A DNA stretch of 64,000 nt. Source: Psilocybe azurescens (taxonomy: Eukaryota > Basidiomycota > Agaricomycetes > Agaricales > Agrocybaceae). The stretch covers positions 248,001-312,000 of the forward strand of contig JAJIRX010000667.1 of NCBI GenBank assembly GCA_023853785.1. Direction: 5' to 3'. Positions 1 through 12,525 of this stretch are shown in pieces (positions within the stretch are counted from its first letter, which is position 1; the number at the start of each line of letters is the position of its first letter). The notes under the pieces were generated by a model. The model made no database searches, was not told the DNA's origin, and worked only from the letters and a program-made list of their open reading frames with translations. The position numbers were made by a program, and so were the translations under genes.

Positions 1-1213
1 AAGAATAACTATTGGTCTCGCCAAGGACGTAATCCAGGTTCTTCGCGTGAGTCGCAACGATATCAGGGGTAAATTGAGTAAGGTTGCTTCTTATAGTGCT
101 CTTGGTCATTAAATCTTGGAGAAGACCACCACTGCCGGCACAGAACGATCCACTGTAGCGATGCTCAGAAATACTGTATCGCCAAGTTAATCAGTCAACT
201 CGGTTAACGTAATACATGAGGAAGAAACGCGTACGTAGATATGAGGGCACCCGGAGCAGAAGACAGTATCCCTTCACTGAAAATAGCTTGAGGAGAGAAC
301 CCAGATGTAGAGTGGGACGATCCAGCAAAGGCAGCACCCCAGAATTTTGGGGACGTTGGAGAAGAGGACGATAACTGAGCAGCTGCCGTAATATTTGTTG
401 CAAATTGAATCCACCTATGAGAAAGAAAGTAGCGTACATGTTCAGCTCCAGCTTAAATATTCTTTGCTTGATAAAAGACACATACTCTTTGACGTATTGT
501 GTTGATGTATACGTACTGGCTCTAAGGCCGTTATTCAAGTATAGATCGGCTTCGTTGCCAATCTCGATTGCGTCGAGAGTTATGCCGGAATCTTTGATAG
601 GTGATGACGCAAAGGCTTTCACAAGCGACTTCGCTTCGAGGAATGCTGCAGTCAAATTATTCTGACCAAGGTTTAGCCCCCAAATGACGTGAGTGTCTAC
701 GGCAAAAAAAAAATCTGAGATAAAAAAAAGATGCTCAGTGAGAAAATGACCTACTCGGTGGGAGAAACTGGGCTGTCTCATAATATCCATCGCCAACGAT
801 AATACTGGTGGCTTCTGGATAGGGAACGGTGGCACTTACGGCCGGGAAAGTAGCTTGAGAGAACTATGTATCATTTGTTTTAGCGCAAGAATGGAGCTAT
901 ATCACTGATGGCCGACCTGAACGTTCTGCCCGAAATTCGTATGGTCCTCACTGTTCGCTCCAATTCTGATTTGTGGTGGCTCCCCAGTGAGTTCCCTCAA
1001 GTTGTCCAAGGTATTGAAGAAAAATTGGTTCCTCGAGGTAGTCCCAACCCAATCTGTCCAGCGATCTTGTTCAATAGAGAAAGATACCAATGAGGGTGAT
1101 ATAATGGGAGCCGACGATGGGGCCAGGAGAGAGACGGAGACGTTAACACCCGACGCATGTTGCACAGCGAGAAATAGGAGAGAGACACGCTGCAGGTATG
1201 AAAAACAAGGCAT
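1..1213 (-). CDS. GH79-family glycosidase (beta-glucuronidase-like), 3' part beyond the window
   Basis: Secreted glycoside hydrolase of family GH79, expected to release glucuronic acid or related sugars from proteoglycan-type glycans outside the cell. The start at 1213 opens with a hydrophobic signal peptide (MPCFSYLQRVSLLFLAVQHA), followed by SFSIEQDRWTDWVG and IRIGANSEDHTNF. Further exons read IVGDGYYETAQFLPP, HVIWGLNLGQNN and LDAIEIGNEADLY; the Asn-Glu pair in GNEAD fits the acid/base glutamate of clan GH-A. The exon nearest the left edge reads HRYSGSFCAGSGGLLQDLM and is still open at base 1. At least four introns separate these blocks (for example near 840-900 and 680-740). The family assignment is by recognition of these conserved blocks; the exact substrate cannot be told. 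Confidence 0.85.
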
Positions 1214-1768
1214 GTTGGCTAGTCGGAGGAATTTCCTGCAAAGATGCTACCTTTATATAAGGAAGCTAATCCGGTGGACCACAGTGGCATGTTTCAAAGA
1301 TGCTTTTCGGAAGACCCACATGATTGCGGAGAAGATGTATTTGCTCCTGGCGCTCCCAGTAAAACCTTTTTAGAGATTTCTTCCGGTATGCTAACTGAAT
1401 GCGACATGGATTAGAAGATCATCACCTCAACAGGCAGCTTGATTCAGATGACCCGCGTCGATTAATGGTTGAACCCCTGCTGACGATTGCTTGCATGGCG
1501 ATCGTCTCATAAATAGAAAACGCATCAAGAAGAAATGGCGAAGAAACATAAAAGAGCCGATAACGACACGACTTCCATCATGATAATGCCAGGAAACTAG
1601 ACTTGCTAACCTTCGCGCCCTAGCAATTGGAAGCCAGGTACACCTGTAAGAGAGACCCTTCTTCTAATATCCACGGGTATCGCATGTATAGAGATGTTTC
1701 ACTGACGTGTATTTCATATAGAAAGGCAATACATTGCCAAGCCATTGCCAGTCTCCAGATCTGAGGGT
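1214..1768. other. Intergenic region, no gene seen
   Basis: Upstream region of the minus-strand GH79 gene. An AT-rich TATA-like stretch (tttatataa) lies near 1251. I see no convincing coding sequence here. Confidence 0.5.
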
Positions 1769-2086
1769 TCAGTGGGGTATTGTTGGGATGCTTTGATTGA
1801 ATCCAAGCAGTTTGCTCGCATCAGCAAATAAGAAGGCGTCTTGAAGCATAATATGGACACAAGATAGACCCTTGAGTACATTTTGGGGAATTTCAGCCTC
1901 AGAGTCATTGAGGCTAGAAAGAAGGGAGACGGAGTCCAGACTAAACAAGAATGTCAGGCATTCTGCAAAGCTATTTTTGTCCAACGATCGTGGGAAATAA
2001 CCAAAGATGTCAATATTCAAAACTTCCATGATTCCATCCGAATCCATCATCACCCAATTTGAACTCTTCGCTTTCGCTGTGCCCAA
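1769..2086 (-). CDS. Possible small hypothetical protein divergent from RAD51D
   Basis: An open frame of 105 codons begins MGTAKAKSSNWVMMDSDG and lies head-to-head with the RAD51D-like gene, its ATG only 56 nt from the RAD51D start. I do not recognise the protein; it shows no clear domain, signal peptide or repeat. It could be the first exon of a spliced gene running towards 1700, or a chance frame over the promoter. Called only because length, position and amino-acid mix are reasonable. Confidence 0.25.
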   Translation of the reverse strand: MGTAKAKSSNWVMMDSDGIMEVLNIDIFGYFPRSLDKNSFAECLTFLFSLDSVSLLSSLNDSEAEIPQNVLKGLSCVHIMLQDAFLFADASKLLGFNQSIPTIPH

Positions 2087-2142
2087 ATTATCTCAATCAA
2101 GTGCTACGTGGCTCACAATCCGGAAATGGTAACCTGCCCAAT

Positions 2143-3280
2143 ATGCGACTCTCCAACTTAGTCCCATCTATTCCTGCCAACCTCGTTGCTTCATTGGAAG
2201 CTAACGGCATTCGCACGGAAGTTGATTTGCTTTTCTCAGCATCTACTTTCGACATCTATAAGCGTTTGCCAGCGAATACCATCACACTACAAGAGCTGAT
2301 TGACTATACTGCCGTCGCTGCGGAACTATGTGCCGCCCCTGGTCTATCAGGTCAGGAGCTCTATCAGCTTGAGAAACTTGCTACGTCGGGAGCTAGCGAA
2401 CTCCAAAGCGGGAATGAGAGTCTCGACGCATTTCTCCGTGGCTTGGGCGGTAGGAAGGTTCTTGAAATCTCAGGTGATAAAGGGGCGGGTAAATCTGTGC
2501 GCTTTCAGGAGGTTGAATTCATTTCTTGTGTGATAATGTTATCCATGTCCAGACCTTTGCTCTAAGTCTGCTTTTGCACCATCTTGCTTCCTCTACAGTC
2601 GGCAAGGCCGTCTGGATCGACACTACGGGAGAGTTTTCGCTAGAACAAGCCGCCCAATTATTGGATGTTTATCAGGTTTGAGGGTTTCTTTTCCCTTCTT
2701 ATGGCATCGAATCACATATCTTCCGCAGATATCGCCGGCGATACTTGAACGAATGGAAGTCTCATTGGCATTTGACATCGATATGGCCCGAACATTACTT
2801 GAAGGAATAAGCGTCAGAACAGATGTAGGTTATGCGTTGCCTATATCTCTCAATTTAGACCTCGACCTTAAGCTGCATCTAGGTCAAATTCCTCGTAATC
2901 GATAGTATAACACCTCTGCTTGGACCCCTCCTGAGTGCAGTCTCGGCGCAAGGTCATGCTATTATGACCGAATTTATGCAGCAACTTCAGAAATTTTCTC
3001 AGTCAGTCGGTGCTACAGTTATTGTAAGCGTACTATGAAAGACAGGTAGCCGTCGCGCCTAACATTGCCCAAGGTCATCAACAATACAGCCAGCAAAGGA
3101 CCTAACACCAACGAGAGAAAGCCAGCTTTAGGTCCATCTTTTGCCCTTATGCCAGACACGACACTGTGGCTACAGACGAGGCCTGATGGCGAACAGAAAG
3201 ATGTATTCCATTCTGTTCAAATTCTTAAATCACGCTCAAAAGTTCGTCGCAAAACTTCTTGGCATCTTGAAACGATCTGA
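2143..3280 (+). CDS. RAD51D-like RecA-family recombination protein
   Basis: Nuclear RAD51 paralogue of homologous recombination; in animals and plants RAD51D acts in the BCDX2 complex that helps RAD51 load on single-stranded DNA. The start MRLSNLVPSIPANLVASLEA leads into an N-terminal helical region, then the RecA core: LGGRKVLEISGDKGAGKS with a complete Walker A (GDKGAGKS), an exon with AVWIDTTGEFSLEQAAQLL, a Walker B exon (KFLVIDSITPLLGPLLSAV), and a C-terminal exon with NNTASKG and LGPSFALMPDTTLWLQ. Introns are about 2495-2550, 2676-2730, 2824-2880 and 3025-3074, each with GT-AG ends and matching phase. The reading frame is intact. Assignment to the D branch rests on the GGRKVLEISGD and LGP..ALMPDT blocks and would profit from a tree against XRCC2/XRCC3. 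Confidence 0.85.
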
Positions 3281-3826
3281 TTGTGAATCAAAAAGCCTAC
3301 AGGCGCTTCTATGGATTTCCGCATACAATGGTAGAAAAGAATGTTTGTGGAGTTGCAATTTTACATACCACACAGTAAGCTTGGATTTTTCCCTCTGGAC
3401 GAACAATTGTACAAATTTTGGCACCGTTGACTAAAACCATGTTTACCATTGGAGACGACGGATGGGCTTCGGCAGGTGACTTATCTGTGAGACTTTTGCC
3501 AATTATATGATTATGTATACGACTCTCATTCTTGGTCTATTTCCGTCCATGAAGGCGTGTACGCTTATCCTCGGTGGGATTTCTCTTGGAGCATGATGAA
3601 ATGCGCTCTCTATCGTAACTGCAATTGTGCAATTATCTCGACTTCCAGTCACGTTACTTAATAATCGCGCAATCCCAAGTGTTCTTCGCGATACTTCACG
3701 TCAATCATACGCAAGGATTCCGTTCCCATGAAGGGCTTAGAAACTGCTGACCTGTTATGGGGTCTTCTCATTTATCTCTTATAATCGACTGAACCACGAC
3801 CAGATATTCTCACAAACATCTAAGAC
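3281..3826. other. Intergenic region between RAD51D and dioxygenase
   Basis: Three-prime flank of RAD51D and promoter of the dioxygenase gene; no conserved coding blocks found on either strand. Confidence 0.5.
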
Positions 3827-5482
3827 ATGGCTCCCGTCGCAACCTCAGAAAGACCACAAGAATCAGCGCCCGCCGTCGTAAAGGCGGCTGCTCCAAAAGT
3901 CTTCAACCCATTCTACTCTCCTCCTAGCACGGATGACAATGATGGAGACTACCCACATGCGGATCTCAAAGTCAGTCAATGCTTTTATGAGTGCAAGGTT
4001 CAGATACTGACTTGTGATTGCAGCCCTTTTTCCCAAATATCACTTGGGAACCTCTAAAAGAATTAGAGGTCGTTGACAGAGGCCTTTCTGCGGACCCTGA
4101 AAAGAAAAGCTTGTTGAGTGCAGCGACCAAGGTCAAGCACCTAACACCCGCCATTGGCACAGAGATCGAGGGCATCGACCTCAGGCAACTTTCTGACTCT
4201 CAAAAGACGAACTGTATGCACTTCTGCTTATCCTTAGGCCCGTATATGGATTTTTGCTCACTACAATCCCAGGGCTCTCCTCGTCGCTGAACGTGTTGTT
4301 GTCTGTTAGTCTTCGTTTTAATCATCGATTTAATTTCAACGATTTAATTTTTTATCATTTCTTAGTTTTCCGCGACCAAGAAATCAACATTCACGAACAG
4401 CTTGAACTCGCGCGTCACTTTGGTCCTCTCCATAAGCATGCCACTACTCCCATCCCTCGAAATGGCCTCGATGAAGTCCATGGTATGCCATTTGTATCTG
4501 TAATTCTATCACCTGCGAAAATACCTATTTATAGTCGTCTATAACGACGCATCACGACGACCGGATACCACTTCTTTTTCAAAATTGGAGCTATGGCATT
4601 CCGACGTGAGTACGCCTGCTAAATCATATTGAAAACACAATTGCTAACAATTTCTTATCTAGGTGACCTACGAGCTCCAACCACCCAGCACCACATCTTT
4701 GAAAGTCATCACCGGTCCTGAAGTCGGCGGTGATACACTCTGGAGTTCCGGGTACGAACTTTGATATTTGTACCTACTATCTAATTCTCAAAACGTATTC
4801 ATCAACAGTTACGCTTTGTATTCTTCTCTGAGTCCAGGATTCCAAACATACTTGGAGGGTCTCACGGCCGTGCACAGTGCTGCTGCCCAAGCCGACGGAA
4901 ACAGAGCGGCCGGCCTTCCTGTTCGCCGACACGAAGTAGAAACCGTGCATCCTGTGGTCCGCGTACATCCTGTAACGGGATGGAAAAGCGTGTATGTCAA
5001 CCCTGGTAAGCGAATTGTAATGGAGTGACAGACTGCACATGTCTAAATCTATTACGACATAGGTTTCACAAGGAGAATCGTTGGTGTGCCCAAGGCAGAG
5101 TCAGATGCCATCCTGACTTTCCTCTTCCATCAAATCGGCGAGAATCCTGACTTCCAAGTCCGCTTCAAGTGGGAGGTCAACTCTATCGCTTTCTGGGACA
5201 ACAGGGTACAACCTCTGTTCAATTTAGGGTTGGAGATCTTCGATGCTGATTTATCGTGTGCAGGTCGCAACCCATTCAGCGACATTCGATTTCTGGCCTG
5301 CCACCCGTCACGCCTTGCGCGCCACCCCACATGGCGAGAGGCCCATTTCCGTTGAAGAATACGAGCGCACGACCGGGAAAGAAGCCAAAGATAGGCAACT
5401 AGAAATATGGAAGCAGCAAGGCATTACGGTGCCAGTGAACACAAAACCCAAAACGGCTAAGGCACGAGGGTACAACGATTGA
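3827..5482 (+). CDS. TauD/TfdA-type alpha-ketoglutarate-dependent dioxygenase
   Basis: Fe(II)/2-oxoglutarate dioxygenase of the taurine/sulfonate type, which typically hydroxylates sulfonates or similar small acids and frees sulfite for sulfur supply. Exon 1 (3827-3970) reads MAPVATSERPQESAPAV and is joined by an intron at 3971-4023 to FFPNITWEPLKEL. Later blocks show IGTEIEGIDLRQLS, VFRDQEINIHEQLELARHFG, the facial-triad start LWHSDVTYEL (His and Asp), SLKVITGPEVGGDTLWSSG, the distal His in RVATHSATFDF and the oxoglutarate-binding Arg in HALRATPHGERP. About seven introns, all GT-AG. Oddity: at 4202-4205 the frame ending LSDSQK breaks, and the following ELALLVAER lies in another frame; one more A in the AAAA run would join them. 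The likely cause is a sequence error, less likely an inactive allele. Confidence 0.85.
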
Positions 5483-6917
5483 GGGCAACCATCTCAAATC
5501 GAAAGAGCTTTGGGGGAATAGGCAAGTTCGTGATCGCTGTCAGGACGATAATATCGTGATACACAATTTGCATCGTGCCATATCGTTCTACTAAATTGAG
5601 AACGAACATTATGTAAAGTGGTATTCAGCATACTCATGTAAAATTGTATCTGGAATCTGAATCCTTTTCAAAATTAATGTAAACGTCCGTGTTCTACTCA
5701 GTGATCCCATGGATTGAACTTCGTCGATACCACTGGAGAAGCAGCACCAAATTAGTATAATATCCGGGCCGGACGTCAATGACCATGATCATAGACAGAC
5801 GCACTCGCAGGGTGCAAGCCGCATTCAGGCATGTGCAACTTTGAATAGGCTGCGGCACAGCTGGGTGTGGGTCCTGAACCTCACAGAAGCTGCACAACAT
5901 TTCTCTGTACCGTATATAAGACTGCGCAGAATACGACTTTGTAATAGAATTCCAAAATGGAATGCTGATCAAATACGGATCTCTTTGCTCATCTCGTCCA
6001 AACCATCTCACACCATCTCACCATTCGTGATCCCGGCTGCCAGAAACAGATATTATTACGCACAAAGGGTTCTACACAGCTTCACACCCTATAAGAGTTT
6101 ACTGAGTACCTTGATCTGGTGATCGCTCACGGGCCACGGTTACGGACCTTCCTAACCGATCTGAATAATTTGACAAGTTCGATTTTAGAGATCTCCCCGG
6201 AGGAAACAAACAAATGGCGGTGTAGACATTAGGACAGTGTGGGACCAGGTGGGCTTGAGTTTAGATACCAAGTTTAAACGCCGAAAATTAAGGAGTTCTT
6301 CTCATCTGGGGCAAAAGAAGCATTTACGTCAATAGATTAGAACTGCGTTGACCATTGCCGGGGGGGAGTCGCAGCGAGGGAGAGTAGAGGACAGAATGTG
6401 ATTATTGGGGTAGAAGTTAGAAACATGCATAGCAGGTACAATTGACAAAGAAAAGGTGTTGACTACAACGGAAGATCGAGGAGGAAAATGACTTATGCAA
6501 GGCAATCAAGAGGAAAGAAAAAATAACATGGCCACATTTACGACCACAATGTGTTCGGAATGTAAACAAAAAGAAACCGGGATGTTATTGCAGAAGTGAT
6601 AATATGCGCGTCGAAAGTAAAAGGAAGTGCTTGTAAAAAAGGCCGCCACAGAACGACTGCACACTGTTAGTTAAAAGTAAAAAAAAAAACGCGGAGAAAA
6701 AGGCTGAATCATGCGAAGAAACGAGCAAAGGGAAGCGTGGAGATAAAAATGATAATGCGCATGCAGGCAAAGCAAGATGTTTGGGAAAGTATAGAGCGAG
6801 AAGGGACGGAATCAGTTTTAGAACAAACAATCTAAAGTAATTAGCTGAAAGCAAGGCTGAGTACATTGGCAGATAGATATAAATTGGTGGGTGGTATCCG
6901 ATAGAAGCTAAGCCACT
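5483..6917. other. Intergenic region between convergent genes
   Basis: Three-prime flanks of the plus-strand dioxygenase and minus-strand GATA gene. Contains A-rich and pyrimidine-rich tracts (for example a nine-A run near 6681) but no supported gene. Confidence 0.5.
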
Positions 6918-9553
6918 TTAACGCGAAGGTGCACTGTGCTGGGATCCTCTCAAAAAGGATTGATGTTGAAGATGTTCTGGGGCGGCATATAATCGAGGTG
7001 TAATAGATGATGGAGGATTCTGCCATGGAGGTGGAGGTAACGAAGCAGGAGGCATGCCCGCATGTGTTTGAGGGGGAGGGGCGCGAGCCGAATCGTTCGA
7101 CATCGTCGATGAGCTCTGTTCCGGTGCCGGTGCCATCATATTCATGAGTTGGAACGTCCCTTGATGGTGCTGCTGCGGTGTCTGCTGCTTAACATCAGCA
7201 GGCGACGCGGGCTCGGACTGGTGTGACCGCGACGAAGCCTGTTTCGACGACCGCGAGGGCTTGTCTATCTCAGCCGCACGAGCTGAGGCACGCAGTGTTT
7301 CCATGTCGATTTGTGGTGCCTCGCCATTAGCCCCATTTTTGTCTCTTTTGCGCATAAGTTTCGCGTAATCTAGCAAGGGGCGACGGCCATCAGTGAACGC
7401 TTTGATGATATCCTGTTTGAGGAAAAAAACATACGAAGTCCGCAAGCATTGCAAAGAGTCCTCGCTCCATCAGGGCCTCGCCTCCATTCAGGGGTTTCTC
7501 TGATATTACATGAATGACACTTGCCCGGAGGTGTAGCCCGCTGTTCGAACAGAAGACGCGGATTGAATTCAGCCTTGAGCAGTCCAACAGGCAGATTTGC
7601 CCGAAAACAGGGCGACTCACACTTCTCTTTCTGTATTTGCTTTTCGGTTGCCCGGGAGGTCCATTTGCTCCTGCGGTCGTCGTAGCACGCTTTGTGCGGA
7701 TGAGCTCCATGTCTTGCTCCGCCGTCGTCTGTGGTTTAGAATCTCCTCCTGAAGCATATTGCTGCTTTAACGATGGAGAGGTTAAATGAAACTGCAATAA
7801 AGAATCTGACTGAAAAGTCTCACCTCCGGGAAGGAATTTTGATCGTTTGTCACCGCATCATCTTGCGAGATATCCTCCCATGGACGTTTAGGAGGTCGGG
7901 GGTCATCCGGGGATTCTTGCATCGCTTCGGGTGCACTCATCCTACTTTGATCAATTTCCGGAGCGTTGGCACGTTTGGCTTCCTCCAAAAGGCGAATTAG
8001 TTCCTCAGCAAGGCGAAGCATACTCTCCAATTCAGCCTGTGGAGGTTGAGGTGGAGGCACATGTTGCTTTTGCATGTCCGCTATGATATACCTCAATCAA
8101 TGCAATTTGGAAAAGATACTCGAATGTGTTCTTACCCCAGTGATAAGCAAAGTTGTACAATGTGGAACAATGATTGCTGATCTAAGAAAGGAATTAGACT
8201 TTATTCAAAGAAAGAGCTGTTCCAGTTTAGCCTACCTCGGACATTGCATCGCCTGGACGACTAAGAGGTGCCCTTTCAGGCTCACTTGTGGGATAAGTCG
8301 GTCGCGCATCAATATTGGTTGGCACAATAGCAGTTGTCCGAGCAAAGGGCATCTGCTGAGGTGGTTGTTGAAAATGATGAGGTGGTTGCTGCTGCTGCTG
8401 CGGTGGATGTTGCTGAATCTGTTGTTGAGGTGGAGGAGGTTGAGGTGCATGCTGTAGGTGGTGCGGAGAAACTCCATATGGTGGGTTAGTAGGTATTGGC
8501 GGTGGCTGCTGCTGCTGTTGATGTGGTGGAATATGGGATGGATGTTGTTGTACATGATGCTGCTGCTGGGGTGGCGGTGGCGGTGGCGGTGGTTGCTGCT
8601 GCTGCTGCTGGGGTAGCGGTGGAGGCTGTTGATGAGAAGGGTGTTGATGAGGGGGGGGATGTTGTGGTTGTTGGCTCCATGGGCCTTGTGGAGGAGGAGC
8701 GGGAGGCGGAGGCCCTGGCGATGGATAAGGATTGGAATGTGTCGGTTGAGGATGCGTCGGATGCTGTTGGTGCATCACCGGGGGTCGAGGGTGCACGTAC
8801 TGTTGTTGCTGGTATGTTGTGTAGCCAGGAGGTATCGAATGATGTTGCATCTGCTCATGAGATACTGGGGGCGGAGGAGGCGGCGGCGCTGGCTGCGTGT
8901 TATGGGGTGGAGGTCCAGGTACGCCGGGATAGCCAACGGGTGGTCCCGTATACTGATACGACTGAGGTGCATAATGGGACTGTAAGATAGAACGCGTCGT
9001 AAGTAAAAATTATCGGCTATACTTTCCCGGAAATAATGTTGTTATTTGGGGCACGCACATCACGGGCAGCAATTGTTTCAGTCAGAGTCCTTCTTTTTAC
9101 TTGGAGTGGGCTGGTGAGGCGAATGAGGAACATCTTCGTTACGTAGACTAGCGATGTTGACCGATGGCGGCGGCACAGACGCCATCTGCGCGGAGAGGGG
9201 CATACCGGGATGGGCATAACCGCCATTTTCGTGTTTTGAAGGGTATTCTACCTTAGGAGTAGCTTCATGGCCAGCGGACAAAGGCGGAGTGTGCTGCTGC
9301 TGATGAGGGTGGGACTGGACGGATGTAGTTGAAGGATTTGTCGGGGAGCTGAACGCCCCCATGCTGCAGGATGCCTAGGATGGTCTTGCTGTTGGGCTGC
9401 TAACTCTGTTTGGGATGGTGGTTGGGAGGTACCACTTGGAGACCGATACTGGAAATTGAGATCCTTGAGAGAGGGAAGACGAAAATCACTCTGAGAATTC
9501 TGAGGGACGGTGGGTAGCGAATATCTGGAGTGATGCTGGTGAGTAGAGGCCAT
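6918..9553 (-). CDS. GATA-type zinc-finger transcription factor, Gln/Pro-rich, NsdD/SUB-1-like
   Basis: Nuclear DNA-binding regulator. The start at 9553 reads [17 protein letters not shown], followed by a long disordered Gln/Pro/His-rich region (9360-8240) with poly-Q and poly-P runs, then a helical block [20 protein letters not shown], a basic stretch KSKYRKRS and a single C-terminal GATA finger. The finger is [18 protein letters not shown] followed by [17 protein letters not shown], so Cys-X2-Cys, 18 residues, Cys-X2-Cys; it is split by an intron at 7370-7434 inside the His codon of GLHYAK. The [20 protein letters not shown] core resembles ascomycete NsdD/SUB-1 sexual-development regulators. 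Other introns lie near 9000-9080, 8190-8240 and 8095-8140. The frame is broken at the CCCCC run 9356-9360, where one more base would join HPRHPAAWG to [13 protein letters not shown]. Confidence 0.85.
8384..8640. repeat. CTG/GGT trinucleotide-rich low-complexity tract inside the GATA gene
   Basis: Dense runs of CTG, TGG and GGT units on the plus strand encode the poly-Gln and poly-Pro segments of the GATA factor on the minus strand. Such tracts often vary in length between strains. They also create long spurious plus-strand frames rich in Val and Ala. Confidence 0.8.
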
Positions 9554-12426
9554 AGCAGAGGTGGATCGGCTAGACAGAGATTGAGATCAGAAGTGTCCTT
9601 GGTTTTGAATCTGAGTTGTCAGTTCTATCTCCCGATGACGACGGATCTTGAACGGCGAGATACGTCGTGTTTATATCAGAACTAGTTGTGACAACAGACT
9701 CTAAAAGATATAGGAAGAGAAAGAAGAAAAGAGAAAGAGAGAAAGAGAGAACTTGAGTAGTTGTGGGGGTAGGAGGAGGAGGTTGCAAGCATTTCATTCA
9801 GTTCGATCTTGCAAAAGCGGAGTCCAAATTCAAATATCACCGCCATATCGAGCCATTCCTCGCTACTTCCTCATGTTTCCCTAACTATAACGCCTTGCCT
9901 CTTGACTTTCTCTGTCAGTCCTTCTCCTCTTCTCGTCCTACTTTTTTCATCTCTTTTTCTGCCATCGGGCCTTTCTCTTCCTCGATGAGATCTCACTTTC
10001 AACCAATATTACGTACAGCCTGAAATAGACACTGCCGCGAGATCACCTTTTCGCTCTTCTCCATTCCTCTTTTTCCCTATAGCCTTTCCGCAGCAACAAC
10101 CGTCAGCCCCAGCCCTCCACCGCGAAACAACAGGCATCTCCTTGCCGCCTCCCTGGGGGCGGTCCACGTGGAATATCAATGAGATGTTCCTGATCAGGGT
10201 CAAATGTATGATCTCTACCTTCCAAGATCATTCTCCGATGCATGTTCATCAGGGCATTTACCGAATCTGAGAACCAAGATTCCACGCAATCCCCACCTCT
10301 ATCATCCGCTCGTACTTTGCTCAAAAACACATGTTCATCCAAAGCGCCAAAGTAGTCTTCCCGTCTTCCTACTGTCCGGTCGTTCCATGCGTTTATACGC
10401 TCACTTCTTTCTCTCTTTTGTTCTAATCGATCCAGCCAAAGATCTGGAAAGGGGCGCTTATTTATTCGACGCGTCATTTTTATCCCGTTCTTCATCGATA
10501 AGGCCCAGATTGGCTCAAAATTAGCCTATCGTTTCTCCAATTAGATTCCGACTGAGATCAAATCCATCGGCCAATAGTTACCGGAACGCACCAGAACCGT
10601 GGTGCAAACACTTTGGACTCATCGTACCACCTTCTACCTCTTATTACATACGCCTACCGGTCAAAATCACGAGTCTAAGACTCTTAGTTATCCAAGATAA
10701 TAATCCTCATAAAGTGTCTTTGAAATTGAACGGCTCTCAAGTCAAATTCTCTTTACATCCTCACGGCTCCTAGCCGAGCCGCAAAAATCGGATACCTCAA
10801 CTATGTTTACTATGGTGAAAACATACCAGAACACTGGGCCTGCTGACTACACCTTGCTTCTCGGTCTTTGAAGATTCCTCTTTAGGTCACCACATCGCTG
10901 CCTATCTCACTCACTTGATCAAAGACAGTGTCTTCTTAATCCCCATATGGCTACTCAATGACATACGCTTACGCAGCCACAGATGTCATCGCAATTATGC
11001 CAATCGGCCGCTCAACGCTCGTCCAGAGTAAATGACTTAACGTATGTATCACTTACTTACTCTGGAGAGCTCTGTGAACACTGAATACCATAGATACATG
11101 GTATTTACACGCTTTAAATCCAACAGTAAGGTCTATCTGATCGTGATATAACAGAAGTTGCTACCGAAACGGCCTGTTTGAAGAGACTGGGGGTATCTGT
11201 TGGTGATTGAGCCCGGTCCAGAGCGTTCTTATACGCCCAACTACGCTATAGCCGCGACTCTTCGAAACTTATGGAGTAACTATAAGAAGAGAAAGTGGTC
11301 CCAACAAACTGCTCAATGTCGCATAATCAAAAACTATCACTTCACACGTCACGGATCATTGCAATACAAGAGGCGTTTAGCTTACAGGCAACATACACCT
11401 CGCTGTCTGCAGCGGTCAACCTTGGATCCTATGTCCATACGCGACTCACACACGGGCACTGGCTCGGGAATGTTGCTCATGTATGTATACATAGGCAAGA
11501 CAATGCATAACCTCTCCCCCACCTTCGTTCCGGCATGGCTATTTTAACACAACAAAAGTGAAGAATCTTCTGAGCGAACGGACAAATGCCATACAACAAA
11601 ACATGTATCTAAACACCGCACCGGCACCTAGAGGCGAACAGATAAGAAGTACTATCCCCACAAAGGCACCCACCCTACCCTTCATTTCAAACAAGTTCCA
11701 CATAATGAAGGGTCTTCTCATTAGGTCACCAATCCACATTGTACCCCGGGTGTTGTACCGTATCAAGCACGACTTTATTGATTATCCTAAAACTACACGG
11801 GCACTGGGTGTTCCATATCAAGCTAAATCTGTGAAACTAGCAAGACACTAACTGAATAACTTTGTCTAGATATGAGAACAATGCGCCAGCATCTCCAGGT
11901 TCAGTCAAGATTAAATATACGTGCCGCAATCACAAACTTTGAATCGGCACAATAATGTAAGCTCTTTCACGTCTTATCACTTGCGCTTATGCGTGCGGTG
12001 CGGTTGCAGATCGGCCATAATTGATTAGGTAGTCGCCAATCGGGGCTTCCGTTTGTATCGTCCGATAAGCAAACGCGTGAACATACTTCGCAGATGTGCA
12101 GATGAAAGCACTGAGGCTACACCGATGTGATTTATAACTTACAGATATGCAACGCGAGATCGCCAATGCCACTGAGTGGCACTGGCGCGGATGGTAGGTA
12201 AATCGAAAGAGAATCAAATTTGTTATATTTTAACAAAGAGGCGTTGACAATACGTGAAAAACATGGTAGAAATGAATAGAGAATAGGACAGGATCGGGCT
12301 TGAATGAAAGTATGCTACATTAAGAAAGAATGATAAACTATGTTACAGAAAGATTTGAGATCCGCCATACGGAATAAATACAATTCAATTGTCCAATGCG
12401 CAGGTGCGTAGGACGATGCCTCCAAG
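9554..12426. other. Long gene-poor region upstream of the GATA factor
   Basis: About 2.9 kb with no conserved coding block. The first part (9554-10520), containing CT-rich and GA-rich tracts, is probably the 5' leader and promoter of the minus-strand GATA gene. A 130-codon minus-strand frame at 10103-10495 has no recognisable motif. The remainder is AT-balanced sequence with many short frames on both strands. Confidence 0.45.
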
Positions 12427-12525
12427 CTAATACTTTGGCTCCGTAATGACCCGATCGGTGGGTGCCGTAGAAGATTGGTTAGGGTTGAATTTGGGGTTTT
12501 CGTACTCTTGTTTGATTTAAGTCAT
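12427..12525 (-). pseudogene. Remnant of a small IKQEYE-containing protein
   Basis: Reading the minus strand from the ATG at 12525 gives Met-Thr, then a TAA codon at 12517-12519, then an open run beginning IKQEYENPKFNPNQSS and ending TEPKY before a TAG. The IKQEYE block also occurs in the frame upstream of the Gly/Tyr-type copy at 13.8 kb, and the underlying DNA (ttcgta-tcttg-ttgattt) is similar at both sites. A single C-to-T change from CAA would explain the TAA. Very small and uncertain. Confidence 0.3.

Noticed and set aside
8496..8990. Plus-strand Ala/Val-rich 164-codon frame
   Set aside because: It is the complement of the poly-Gln/Pro repeats of the GATA factor and has no independent features.
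10103..10495. 130-codon minus-strand frame upstream of the GATA gene
   Set aside because: No motif, lies in the probable promoter, and overlaps an equally open plus-strand frame.
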